DNA of 64,000 nt, from the NCBI RefSeq assembly GCF_007678455.1, contig NZ_VEEP01000012.1, positions 1 to 64,000 of the forward strand. Direction: 5' to 3'. The DNA is from Cytobacillus oceanisediminis 2691 (lineage in GTDB: Bacteria; Bacillota; Bacilli; Bacillales; Cytobacillaceae). The position numbers and the translations under genes were made by a program. Below, in pieces: positions 23,847 to 31,550 of this stretch; positions within the stretch are counted from its first letter, which is position 1, and each line of letters starts with the position of its first letter. The notes under the pieces were generated by a model. The model saw only the letters and a program-made list of their open reading frames with translations. It searched no databases and was not told where the DNA came from.

Positions 23847-24830
23847 TTGAAGAAGAAAATCATTTGGACAGTCATTGGGGTGATTTTAACCATAGTCATC
23901 GTATTGATTGCTGCGGGAAATTATTTTTATGATGTGGCGATTAACCGCAGCCATGATGCTGTGGATCTCCATGGAGGGGGCGAGAGTGTAACAGCCGCGA
24001 CTCTTTCAAGCGATGAAGAGCAACAGAGTAAACTTGAAGAGCTTACGGAATGGACCGAAAAGCAGAAGTTTGAAATTGTTGAAATAGAATCTGAAGATGG
24101 TCTTAAACTGAAAGCCAGATATCTGAAAAATAAACATCCAGGATCAAAAGCTGTCATTCTTGCTCACGGTTATAAAGGCAACAGCGAACAAATGCCTGGC
24201 ATAACAAAATTTTATTACGATCAGGGTTATGATGTCCTTAAACCGGATGCGCGTGGCCACGGGTTGAGTGAAGGTGAGTATATTGGGTATGGCTGGCATG
24301 ACCGTAAAGATTTGGTCAAATGGTCACAATATTTAGTTGATCAAAAAGGAGAGGACACCATCTTCCTCCACGGTTTCTCCATGGGCGCTGCAACGGTACT
24401 GATGACCAGCGGAGAAAAGCTTCCTGAGCAGGTTAAAGGGATCATCGCTGACAGTGGCTATACAACAGTTCAAGAAGAGCTGAGCCACCAGTTGAAATAC
24501 CTCTACAATCTGCCCTCTTTCCCGGTCATGCAGGTTACAAGCGCAGTGACGAAAATCAGGGCAGGCTATTCATTTCCTGAAGCTTCAGCCATTGACAGTG
24601 TTAAAAAAAACAAGCTCCCTCTATTGATTATTCATGGGGATCAGGATCAACTGGTTCCAACAGATATGGGGAAGAGAATCTATGATAAAGCAAACAGCCC
24701 CAAGGAGCTATGGATTGTTCCTGGAGCAGGTCACACTGAGGCATACACTATTGCAGAAAAGGAATATAAAGACAAATTGAAATCATTCTGGTCTTCAGCA
24801 ATAGAAAACAAATCGATACAGGATTATTGA
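23847..24830 (+). CDS. yqkD: Membrane-anchored alpha/beta hydrolase, YqkD-like
   Basis: A 327-residue hydrolase. One N-terminal membrane helix (about residues 4-26, IIWTVIGVILTIVIVLIAAG) anchors the enzyme, with the catalytic domain outside. The alpha/beta hydrolase fold shows ILAHGYKGNSEQ (oxyanion region), LHGFSMGAATVL with the nucleophile Ser, IIHGDQDQLVP with the Asp and VPGAGHTEAY with the His. TTG 23847 follows AAAGGGGACGAAG. The architecture matches Bacillus YqkD, whose substrate is not established. Confidence 0.85.
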   Translation: MKKKIIWTVIGVILTIVIVLIAAGNYFYDVAINRSHDAVDLHGGGESVTAATLSSDEEQQSKLEELTEWTEKQKFEIVEIESEDGLKLKARYLKNKHPGSKAVILAHGYKGNSEQMPGITKFYYDQGYDVLKPDARGHGLSEGEYIGYGWHDRKDLVKWSQYLVDQKGEDTIFLHGFSMGAATVLMTSGEKLPEQVKGIIADSGYTTVQEELSHQLKYLYNLPSFPVMQVTSAVTKIRAGYSFPEASAIDSVKKNKLPLLIIHGDQDQLVPTDMGKRIYDKANSPKELWIVPGAGHTEAYTIAEKEYKDKLKSFWSSAIENKSIQDY

Positions 24831-24832
24831 CG

Positions 24833-24862
24833 TGAACACACACATTAGTGGTGTGTTTTTCA
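24833..24862 (+). terminator. Intrinsic terminator
   Basis: AACACACACATTAGTGGTGT, then GTTTTTC. ACACAC/GTGTGT arms precede a T run. Confidence 0.65.
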
Positions 24863-24965
24863 TTTTATGTTTGATTTAGTCTCAATGAGGAACAAAGTAT
24901 AAAATACAGCAGAGGACATATATCTGGTAGAGGAGCAAATTTTTCACCGAAAAGGAGAGGGAGCA

Positions 24966-25415
24966 ATGCCTCAAGGGAAACATGAAATATTAATTGATGT
25001 ACCAATAGAAAAGGTTTGGGATTTCGTCAAGGATATGGATAACTGGGCCCCGTTATTGCCAGGCTATATCAGTCATGAAAAATTGAATGAAAAACAATCA
25101 AAATGGACGTTTAAGGAGACAGTTGGTGTCTTGAAGAAAAAAATCAGTTTGCAAGTCACCATTAAAGAATGGATTGAGCCTGTCAGGGTTACCTTTGACC
25201 TTAAAGGAATCAATGAAAACCTGACTGGGAATGGCTATTTTAAGGCAGATCCGGTGGATGTGAACAGGACGAGGATGACTGGATATCTGGAGATGACGGC
25301 AGAAGGAGCACTCGCCCCGGTCATGAATGCGGTAATGAAAACTTCCTTGCCAAAAAGCGGCCAGGAATTAACAACCGCAATCGCTGAGGAACTCGAGGGA
25401 AGAAAAGCAATTTGA
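24966..25415 (+). CDS. CoxG/SRPBCC-family protein
   Basis: A 149-residue SRPBCC protein of the CoxG type. The first strand and helix (HEILIDVPIEKVWDFVKDMD) with NWAPLLPGYISHEKL, the middle SKWTFKETVGVLKKKISLQV and a closing amphipathic helix (LPKSGQELTTAIAEELEGRK) follow the family. CoxG was named for membrane recruitment of CO dehydrogenase, but Bacillaceae members stand alone and their role is unknown. AAAAGGAGAGGG precedes the ATG. The length is normal. Confidence 0.85.
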   Translation: MPQGKHEILIDVPIEKVWDFVKDMDNWAPLLPGYISHEKLNEKQSKWTFKETVGVLKKKISLQVTIKEWIEPVRVTFDLKGINENLTGNGYFKADPVDVNRTRMTGYLEMTAEGALAPVMNAVMKTSLPKSGQELTTAIAEELEGRKAI

Positions 25416-25453
25416 CAGGGATTTAAACAGGGGGCCTTGCATTGTGCAGACCC

Positions 25454-25756
25454 CTATTCAGCTTTTTCAATTTTAACAGGACCATCAATTCGCCCGCTTT
25501 TATCGAAGTAGACCGTAACCTTATCGCCGGTTTCAATATTTACCCCAGTCTGCACTTTTTCCTTTTTAAAATAAATGGTTTTACCGTTGCCTTCCCCGAA
25601 ATAGCCTGATGAATCTACCTTGCTGATTTTATACTCTTCTGTAAAATAATCATATTTAACTTCGTTCGAGCTTTTCCTGGCATCGCTCATTTCGATCTTC
25701 AGGAAAATCATCAGACCTAGAAAGAGTGTTAATAAAAATAAGACAAGAGCTCTCAT
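25454..25756 (-). CDS. Small exported or membrane-anchored protein
   Basis: A 100-residue protein with an N-terminal hydrophobic segment (residues 2-20, RALVLFLLTLFLGLMIFL) and a soluble beta-rich remainder. The part from GKTIYFKKEKVQTGVNIETG to KVTVYFDKSGRIDGPVKIEK looks like a small OB- or SH3-type barrel. No cleavage site is clear, so it is probably anchored. GGAGG precedes the ATG. I do not recognise a family. Confidence 0.6.
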   Translation of the reverse strand: MRALVLFLLTLFLGLMIFLKIEMSDARKSSNEVKYDYFTEEYKISKVDSSGYFGEGNGKTIYFKKEKVQTGVNIETGDKVTVYFDKSGRIDGPVKIEKAE

Positions 25757-25876
25757 ATTTTTTCCTCCAACGCTTCATCACCAAACAGTATATGTCCGAT
25801 GCTTGTCTATATGACCTCATCCTTTTAAAGTTTGCTATAATTATAGGAAAACTGCAGGATGAACAGAGGTTTGAGC

Positions 25877-26590
25877 ATGACTAAATTATTAGAATCCGAT
25901 CTATACGAACCGATCAGGAAGCATTTTTTAAAACAGGGGTACCGAGTCAATGGAGAGGTCCATGATTGTGATTTAACAGCATTAAAGGATGATGAACTTA
26001 TCATCGTAGAGTTAAAGCTGACATTTAATATTGAACTGCTCCTTCAGGCAACGAGAAGACTGCGCCTTACTGATATGGTGTATATAGCAATCCCAAAACC
26101 GAAGCGGATATCAAGGAGACGCTGGAATGATGTCATCCACCTGGTAAAAAGGCTGGAAATCGGCCTGATTGTCGTAACGTTTGCCGGAAATCGAAAAACC
26201 ATTGAATTTAAGGTTCACCCAGAACCATTCAATCGCAAGTCGAGCAAGAACCGGCGAAAAAAAGCGGCTTTGATCAAAGAAATTGAGGGAAGAAGCGCTG
26301 ACTACAATGTCGGCGGAAGTAATAAAAGCAAGATCATGACCGCATATAAAGAAAATTGTATCCAAATAGCCTGTTATCTTGAGAAACTTGGGCAGATGTC
26401 ACCTAAAGCACTCGTGGCACTCGGGACCGGCGAAAAGACCCCATCAATCCTCCAGAAAAACTACTATAAATGGTTTGAAAGAGTCGAGAGAGGCGTATAT
26501 GCACTTTCAGACCAGGGACAGGCAGACCTAAAGGATTTCCCTGAACTCGTAGCGTATTATTCAGGGAATCTGGAAGAGCCTAGTCAATGA
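25877..26590 (+). CDS. DUF2161 family protein, PD-(D/E)XK nuclease-like
   Basis: A 237-residue protein of the DUF2161 family. The N-terminal half has a PD-(D/E)XK-like core: CDLTALKDDELIIVELKLTF, with an Asp, then the ExK pair in VELK, then a QATRRLRLTDMVYIAIP helix-strand. The C-terminal half (QMSPKALVALGTGEKTPSIL, then FERVERGVYALS) looks like a winged-helix DNA-binding part. The start at ATG 25877 follows AGAGGTTTGAGC; an earlier in-frame ATG at 25859 is possible. Nuclease activity is inferred from the motif only. A tandem hairpin array starts at the stop codon. Confidence 0.8.
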   Translation: MTKLLESDLYEPIRKHFLKQGYRVNGEVHDCDLTALKDDELIIVELKLTFNIELLLQATRRLRLTDMVYIAIPKPKRISRRRWNDVIHLVKRLEIGLIVVTFAGNRKTIEFKVHPEPFNRKSSKNRRKKAALIKEIEGRSADYNVGGSNKSKIMTAYKENCIQIACYLEKLGQMSPKALVALGTGEKTPSILQKNYYKWFERVERGVYALSDQGQADLKDFPELVAYYSGNLEEPSQ

Positions 26591-26988
26591 TATGTGCCCG
26601 GACTGAGAGAGAATCGCAAAAACCGGGCACATACAGAAAGGATATGTTCCCGAACTGACGGGAAAACGCAAAAACGGGGCACATAAAGAAAGGATATGTG
26701 CTCGAACTGAAGGGGAATTGCCAAAACGGAGCACGTAAAAAAAGAATATGTGCCCGAACTGAAGTAAAATCGCAAAACGGGGCACATAAAAGAGGGATAT
26801 ATTCCCGAACTGACGGGGAATCGCAAAAACGAGGCAAATAAAGGAAGGATATGTGCTCGAACTGAAAGTGAATTGCCAAAACGGGGCACGTAAAAAAAGA
26901 ATATATGCCCGAACTGAAGTAAAATCGCAAAAACGGGCCACATAAAAGAAGGATATGTTACCGGAATCACAAAACGGGATAAATAATG
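26589..26988. repeat. Tandem array of 52-bp hairpin repeats (array A)
   Basis: Seven full units of 51-53 bases and one partial unit start at 26589, 26641, 26693, 26744, 26796, 26848, 26899 and 26952. Each has the arm ATATGTGCCCG, a loop close to AACTGACGGGAATCGCAAAA and the arm CGGGGCACAT. Units 2-4 and 5-7 match in order, so a three-unit block of about 155 bases was duplicated. Unit 3 changes GTGCCC to GTGCTC and its partner GGGCAC to GAGCAC, keeping the stem. The array has no credible gene; open frames crossing it are by-products of the repetition. Confidence 0.9.
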
Positions 26989-27003
26989 AAAAAATTAATT
27001 TTA

Positions 27004-27051
27004 AAAAAGCACAGACAGAAAATCAATGTTGATTTCTGCCCGTGCTTTTTT
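27004..27051. terminator. Bidirectional terminator
   Basis: AAAAAGCAC, GACAGAAAATCAA pair with TTGATTTCTG and GTGCTTTTTT as one long stem with few mismatches. It separates the repeat array from the minus-strand regulator gene. Confidence 0.8.
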
Positions 27052-27058
27052 AGTTTAT

Positions 27059-27925
27059 TTATGCTTTTTCAAGAAAATGTTCGTCTATCAAAGCCTGTAA
27101 TTCCTGTATTTCACGATTAAAATCAGATGACATTGAGAATAGGATACTATCAACCAGGAATTTTCTCGGTGCCTTGGAGCGAAGTTCTTCTTCAATGAAA
27201 TTGAGCTTTTGGAGATGATCTTTATTTTCGCAATCAAGCTTTTTCAACCGGGAAATACCAGAATGGATTTTAGACCTCCAGTCTAGAGCTTCTCTATTTG
27301 AAACAGGGAGCCATGCATCAAGGAATTCTGGAGAAAGTAATTGTTCCTGAGACAGCGTCACTTCCTCAATCAAGTTTAGAATTCGGTTTACACTAAAGCG
27401 AACAATTGGAAGCATACTTGCCGAATCACCGTTGGCTTTACGATAAAACCGGACATTTTGAATGAGAATCCCATTAAGCATGATGGCAGCATCCAGAAGA
27501 TATGGCCTGCAAAGATCATCGGTGATATCTGCAAGCCGGTCAGAATACCATCTCAATGTTTTCATTTGGCCTATTTCAATGAATTGCTTCAGTTCTTTAT
27601 CCCCGGAAAAATAGACTTCTTCAAAAAGCGGGATGATTTTATTTTCCCTGTTTGCTGTCATCTGGAGTTCGATTTGCCTCATGAATACTTCTGGGTCACC
27701 TGGATCCTGGCCAAGCAATAAGGCGTCTCGGGCCATTTCCATTTTCCTGAAAGCTGCCCTGAAGATTTCCATGAGCAGCTCATTTTTTGATAAGAAATAA
27801 TTATAAAAGGTTCCTTTAGATATTCCGCTGTAATCAAGGATATCCTGAATAGAGGTAGAGTGGAATCCTTTTTCTATAAAAAGCTCGTGCGCTTTTTCGA
27901 TAACATTCCGTTTTCTGTCGTTCAT
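27059..27925 (-). CDS. TetR/AcrR-family regulator
   Basis: A 288-residue one-component repressor. The N-terminal helix-turn-helix (residues about 1-50) shows AHELFIEKGFHSTSIQDILD and GISKGTFYNYFLSKNELL, the TetR signature. The rest is a helical ligand-binding domain, longer than the usual 190 residues, with an extra C-terminal helical part. It is divergent from the MFS efflux gene at 28111, and two palindromes lie between them, so it probably represses that pump and itself. The ligand is unknown. Confidence 0.9.
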   Translation of the reverse strand: MNDRKRNVIEKAHELFIEKGFHSTSIQDILDYSGISKGTFYNYFLSKNELLMEIFRAAFRKMEMARDALLLGQDPGDPEVFMRQIELQMTANRENKIIPLFEEVYFSGDKELKQFIEIGQMKTLRWYSDRLADITDDLCRPYLLDAAIMLNGILIQNVRFYRKANGDSASMLPIVRFSVNRILNLIEEVTLSQEQLLSPEFLDAWLPVSNREALDWRSKIHSGISRLKKLDCENKDHLQKLNFIEEELRSKAPRKFLVDSILFSMSSDFNREIQELQALIDEHFLEKA

Positions 27926-28007
27926 TTCATCACCTTAACCCTTTTTGAACCGATTGTATAAAAAATATACTACATTAAATTTTCGGACATTACAAACCCT
28001 TTAACAA

Positions 28008-28092
28008 CAATGGTTTAAAACTATTGCAAAAAATGGACCGATGGTATATGCTAGTGTCTATGCAAACACATTGTTGACAAATTTGTGAACAA
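28008..28092. promoter_or_regulatory. Two operator-like palindromes between tetR-type and MFS genes
   Basis: CAATGGTTTAAAACTATTG (28008-28026) is an imperfect palindrome. At 28071-28092 TTGTTGACAAA is followed by TTTGTGAACAA, a 22-base palindrome with one mismatched pair that ends 18 bases before the MFS start and sits on its ribosome binding region or promoter. TetR-family regulators usually bind such sites. Confidence 0.5.
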
Positions 28093-28110
28093 TAGAGGGG
28101 GAAATTCACA

Positions 28111-29649
28111 ATGAATAAAAACTTTCAAGCGCCCGAAAAACCGCCGTACGGTATTCTCGCGGTATTGATTGTCGGGGCTTTTATCGCATTCTTAAATAAT
28201 ACATTGCTTAATATAGCCTTGCCATCCATCATGACAGACTTGAAGGTGGAGGCCACGACAGTACAGTGGCTTACAACCGGCTTCATGCTTGTCAGCGGAG
28301 TCATGATTCCGCTTAGTGCCTATTTGATTCAGAAGTACTCAGTTAGGCGATTATTCTTAACCGCAATGGGATTATTCACTGCAGGTACAATTTTGGCTGG
28401 TGCTGCTCATGTTTTCCCATTATTATTAACCGGCAGGATGATCCAGGCGTCAGGTACCGCCATCATGATGCCATTATTGATGAATGTCATGCTCGTCAGT
28501 TTCCCGATTGAAAAACGGGGAACGGCAATGGGGGTCTTTGGCCTGGTATTGATGTTCGCACCTGCAATTGGTCCAACACTTTCCGGCTGGCTAATTGAGC
28601 ATTACGACTGGAGAATGCTGTTCCACTTTGTAACACCAATCGCAGCCATTGTTTTATTACTCGGCTTCTTTTTGCTTAAAGATAAAAAAGAAAAAGTGCA
28701 TATGCATCTTGATGTTATTTCTCTGACACTATCCAGTATCGGTTTTGGCGGGCTCCTGTATGGATTTAGCTCAGCAGGTTCAAAGGGCTGGGATAGCCCA
28801 AATGTTTACTTAACTTTAACAATCGGTACTGTGTCATTGGTTACATTTATTCTTCGTCAATTGAGACAGGATAATCCAATGCTTAACTTCAGGATCTATA
28901 AATACCCTATGTTCGCCTTATCATCAGCTATTTCGATGATTGTAACCATGGCAATGTTCTCAGGTATGCTTTTGCTGCCGATTTACGTGCAGACCATTAG
29001 GGGAATTTCTCCAATGGATGCAGGATTGATGCTTTTGCCAGGTGCAATAATAATGGCAATCATGTCACCTATTACAGGCCGATTATTTGATAAATTCGGC
29101 GGACGTGCTTTGGCTATTATAGGCCTGACGATTACGCTTGTAACGAGTTATTATTTCAGCAAGCTATCATTGGAAACAACTTATACCCAGTTGATCATCC
29201 TTTACACTGTTCGTATGTTCGGGATGTCCATGGTCAATATGCCAGTTTCTACAAACGGGTTAAACCAATTACCTGCAAAATATTATCCGCATGGTACAGC
29301 TATGAATAATACAATGCAGCAGGTTTCAGGTGCTATTGGTACGGCGTTGTTGGTTACTGTAATGTCTACGCGTGCAAAAAGTTACGGTACGGAGCTGGCA
29401 GCAAATGCTTTTAAACAAGCTGCAGCAGCAGGCAAAGCCGTAACTCCGGCTGCCAAAGCTGAAATGGAACAGCAAATTGCCATGCAGGCAATGCTGCACG
29501 GAATCAATGATGCCTTTTATGTGACAGTATTCCTCTCAGCCCTTGCGTTGGTGCTTGCTTTCTTTATCAAACGCGCGACTCAGGCAGAAGATACAATTGG
29601 CAAAAAGGCAGCTGCAAAGAATCACTCTCATAAATTGGCCAATAATTAA
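28111..29649 (+). CDS. MFS multidrug efflux transporter, DHA2 (14-helix) type
   Basis: A 512-residue transporter of the drug:H+ antiporter-2 family, close to the EmrB/LmrB type. The N-terminus has FIAFLNNTLLNIALPSIMTD and VQWLTTGFMLVSGVMIPLSA, the standard first helices with the family motif D-x-T-x-x-N-V-A-L-P replaced by NTLLNIALP. GPTLSGWLIEHYDWRMLF (motif C region) and about 14 helices follow, with a long C-terminal tail rich in Ala and Lys. AGAGGGGG precedes the ATG. Divergent from the TetR gene. Confidence 0.92.
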   Translation: MNKNFQAPEKPPYGILAVLIVGAFIAFLNNTLLNIALPSIMTDLKVEATTVQWLTTGFMLVSGVMIPLSAYLIQKYSVRRLFLTAMGLFTAGTILAGAAHVFPLLLTGRMIQASGTAIMMPLLMNVMLVSFPIEKRGTAMGVFGLVLMFAPAIGPTLSGWLIEHYDWRMLFHFVTPIAAIVLLLGFFLLKDKKEKVHMHLDVISLTLSSIGFGGLLYGFSSAGSKGWDSPNVYLTLTIGTVSLVTFILRQLRQDNPMLNFRIYKYPMFALSSAISMIVTMAMFSGMLLLPIYVQTIRGISPMDAGLMLLPGAIIMAIMSPITGRLFDKFGGRALAIIGLTITLVTSYYFSKLSLETTYTQLIILYTVRMFGMSMVNMPVSTNGLNQLPAKYYPHGTAMNNTMQQVSGAIGTALLVTVMSTRAKSYGTELAANAFKQAAAAGKAVTPAAKAEMEQQIAMQAMLHGINDAFYVTVFLSALALVLAFFIKRATQAEDTIGKKAAAKNHSHKLANN

Positions 29650-29654
29650 GAATG

Positions 29655-29685
29655 TCCCCCTGAATTCCAGGGGGATTTTTAGTAT
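29655..29685 (+). terminator. Intrinsic terminator
   Basis: TCCCCCTG and CAGGGGGA pair around AATTC, followed by TTTTT. Confidence 0.9.
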
Positions 29686-29721
29686 AATGATGTAAATTAT
29701 TCCGGGGAAAGGATGGCTAGT

Positions 29722-30060
29722 ATGCAAAAGACGCCCGAAAAGCTTGCTCAGCAACAACTGGATGCCTATAATAAACAAAATTTAGATGAGTTTTTGTCCG
29801 TATACAGTGATGATGTGGTAATAATGGAGTTTCCGTCAAATGATATTACCACAAAGGGAATCGAAGAAATGAGGACTCGCTACAAAAAGTTATTTGAGCA
29901 GTATCCAAACAACCATGCAGAATTATTGGCAAGGATTGTCCATGGTAATAAGGTAATCGATCATGAACTGGTAACTGGCAGAGAGAATAGCGCACCCAAA
30001 AAAGCTGTTGCTATTTATGAAGTGACTGAAGGTAAGATAGCAAAGGTTTGGTTTTTATAA
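29722..30060 (+). CDS. NTF2/SnoaL-like small protein
   Basis: A 112-residue alpha-beta cone protein of the NTF2-like (SnoaL, steroid isomerase) superfamily. The first helix PEKLAQQQLDAYNKQNLDEF leads to LSVYSDDVVIMEFPSN, followed by a GIEEMRTRYKKLFEQYP helix, and strands IVHGNKVIDHELVTGRE and AVAIYEVTEGKIAKVWF. Such proteins can be enzymes or small ligand binders; no active-site assignment is possible here. ATG 29722 is favoured over 29713 because GGAAAGG lies eight bases before it. Confidence 0.85.
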   Translation: MQKTPEKLAQQQLDAYNKQNLDEFLSVYSDDVVIMEFPSNDITTKGIEEMRTRYKKLFEQYPNNHAELLARIVHGNKVIDHELVTGRENSAPKKAVAIYEVTEGKIAKVWFL

Positions 30061-30083
30061 TCTATATCTATCTTAAGAAACGA

Positions 30084-30121
30084 GCCAGACCATGCAGTAC
30101 TATGGGTCTGGCTTATTTTTA
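30084..30121 (+). terminator. Intrinsic terminator
   Basis: GCCAGACC and GGGTCTGGC pair around a 12-base loop and are followed by TTATTTTT. Confidence 0.85.
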
Positions 30122-30222
30122 AATCTGTTAATGCAAACCATTTTCGGAATTTGTCTCCCATTATAATTTTTATTCTGCGAGGGAGTCTAACAGTTACAGC
30201 CCTAAATTTAGCTTTTCACGGT

Positions 30223-30250
30223 TTGACAATACATTACGACGAAATATACC
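30223..30250 (+). promoter_or_regulatory. Vegetative promoter of the 30296 gene
   Basis: TTGACA (30223) and TATACC (30245) with 16 bases between, about 45 bases ahead of the start of the small gene. Confidence 0.5.
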
Positions 30251-30295
30251 GATCAAAGTATATAGAACAAAGTATGTAAAAGGAGGTGTTTGAAT

Positions 30296-30454
30296 ATGGT
30301 GAACATGAAGAAAGATTGGGAAGATCCCGATGATGAAAATGGAATCGCCCGATTATTCGGTCTTGATAAAGAAACGAGCCTGCAATCTGTCAATTTTGCT
30401 ACTTCAGAAAGTCTTCTGTTGAATGAACATTTTCAGGAAGACTCTCAAAAATAA
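30296..30454 (+). CDS. 52-residue acidic small protein
   Basis: ATG 30296 follows AAAAGGAGG at nine bases, and a plausible promoter lies upstream, so the gene is likely real. The product starts MVNMKKDWEDPDDENGIARL and continues FGLDKETSLQSVNFATSESL to a polar end. No family was recognised. It is convergent with the SGNH hydrolase gene, 24 bases apart. Confidence 0.6.
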   Translation: MVNMKKDWEDPDDENGIARLFGLDKETSLQSVNFATSESLLLNEHFQEDSQK

Positions 30455-30478
30455 AGAAAGCCAGGCGCATAGCCCAGC

Positions 30479-31315
30479 TTATTTTTCGCGGTTTGCCAGT
30501 ACGGCATCCGCTTTATGCTGTTGTTGGAATTGCTCCAGCATCTGGTTTGAGATGGCGGTATTTCCTAATGGATTGGGATGGACTCCATCAGTAGACAGAT
30601 ATTGCAAATTTTCACTGTTGATGACATTCGTTGTCTGAACCACTATGGAATATGGTGTTTCTTTTGCTGTTTCGTAAATCATTAAATTCCATTTTGGAAG
30701 CAGTTTATCCGCTAATGAGTAAAATTGATGATCAGTTGGCATTGGATTATATAGTTCAAGAAAAACTATAGTCGCCGCTGGATTCAGTTCTTTGATCCTA
30801 GTGGTGATTTCAGAAAGATTTTTTGAAAATCCTCCTTGAAGGCTATCGAAAGACTTAAGTGCGCTGTAGATGTCACTTTTCTTGACGAGTTTAAGGATGT
30901 CATTACCGCCTACATTTAGGGTAATTAAATCGGCCCCTTTGACTTCCTCATCATATATTCCATCCTGTACCAGCACGTTCAATCGTTCGCTAGTTATTCC
31001 TATGATTCCTTCATTCTGAGAAATGACTTGTTTGCCAGTTTCAGCACCAAGCTTGCTTGAGAATTGACTGATGAAATTTTCTTCTTCAGAAATTCGATAC
31101 CCGCGGATTATTGAGTCCCCGAGCGCAAGGTGGTTGACTGTACTGTCAGGGGATGTACGGTAATAATCTATATAAGTAAGCTTATTGGTTTTTTCAGTTA
31201 CAGGGGCACTTTCCTGTTTCATCTTATTTAGCTGGTATTGTGGATAGTAAATCCATGCGGAAAGAGACAAGGCAGAAATGAGAACTAAGAGCATAAAGTA
31301 CTTTATGATTTTCAT
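30479..31315 (-). CDS. SGNH/GDSL-family esterase, membrane-anchored
   Basis: A 278-residue hydrolase with an N-terminal anchor (residues about 2-22, IIKYFMLLVLISALSLSAWI) and an extracytoplasmic SGNH domain. The four blocks are seen: LALGDSIIRGY (nucleophile Ser), a Gly in NEGIIGITS, TLNVGGNDIL (Asn) and STDGVHPNPLGN (Asp and His). These enzymes act on lipid or carbohydrate esters; the substrate is not known. The ATG at 31315 has GAGGAG eight bases before it, whereas GTG 31324 would overlap the site. Confidence 0.88.
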   Translation of the reverse strand: MKIIKYFMLLVLISALSLSAWIYYPQYQLNKMKQESAPVTEKTNKLTYIDYYRTSPDSTVNHLALGDSIIRGYRISEEENFISQFSSKLGAETGKQVISQNEGIIGITSERLNVLVQDGIYDEEVKGADLITLNVGGNDILKLVKKSDIYSALKSFDSLQGGFSKNLSEITTRIKELNPAATIVFLELYNPMPTDHQFYSLADKLLPKWNLMIYETAKETPYSIVVQTTNVINSENLQYLSTDGVHPNPLGNTAISNQMLEQFQQQHKADAVLANREK

Positions 31316-31550
31316 GATGTTCACTCCTCGATATATGTCTATTGTATCAAGGATTTGGAAGAAAATAATTAGGGGGGTATTTCCATTTTTTAAAAAATAA
31401 TAATATTTAGTTATCCGAAAAAAATCCTATCGTACTAATTAGATTTTGATATACTAGACAAGACTGCTTTGACTTTAAGTTTTACTATCGCTTTTGCAGT
31501 CGTTATAGGAAAAGAGACTTATATTACTACTATATTCAAGGAGTCCACAG

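Noticed and set aside
26561-26970. Three overlapping minus-strand frames of 116-128 residues with repeating FLYVPRF-like sequence
   Set aside because: They are translations of the 52-bp hairpin array. Because 52 is not a multiple of three, each frame cycles through the repeat. There is no ribosome binding site and the composition is unlike a protein.
26589-26988. CRISPR array
   Set aside because: The whole 52-base unit is repeated with mutations; there are no unique spacers of constant length, no constant short repeats and no cas genes nearby.
31455-31550. T-box or other riboswitch before the MATE gene
   Set aside because: A GACTGC/GCAGTC pairing exists, but none of the conserved T-box sequences and no terminator follow it.
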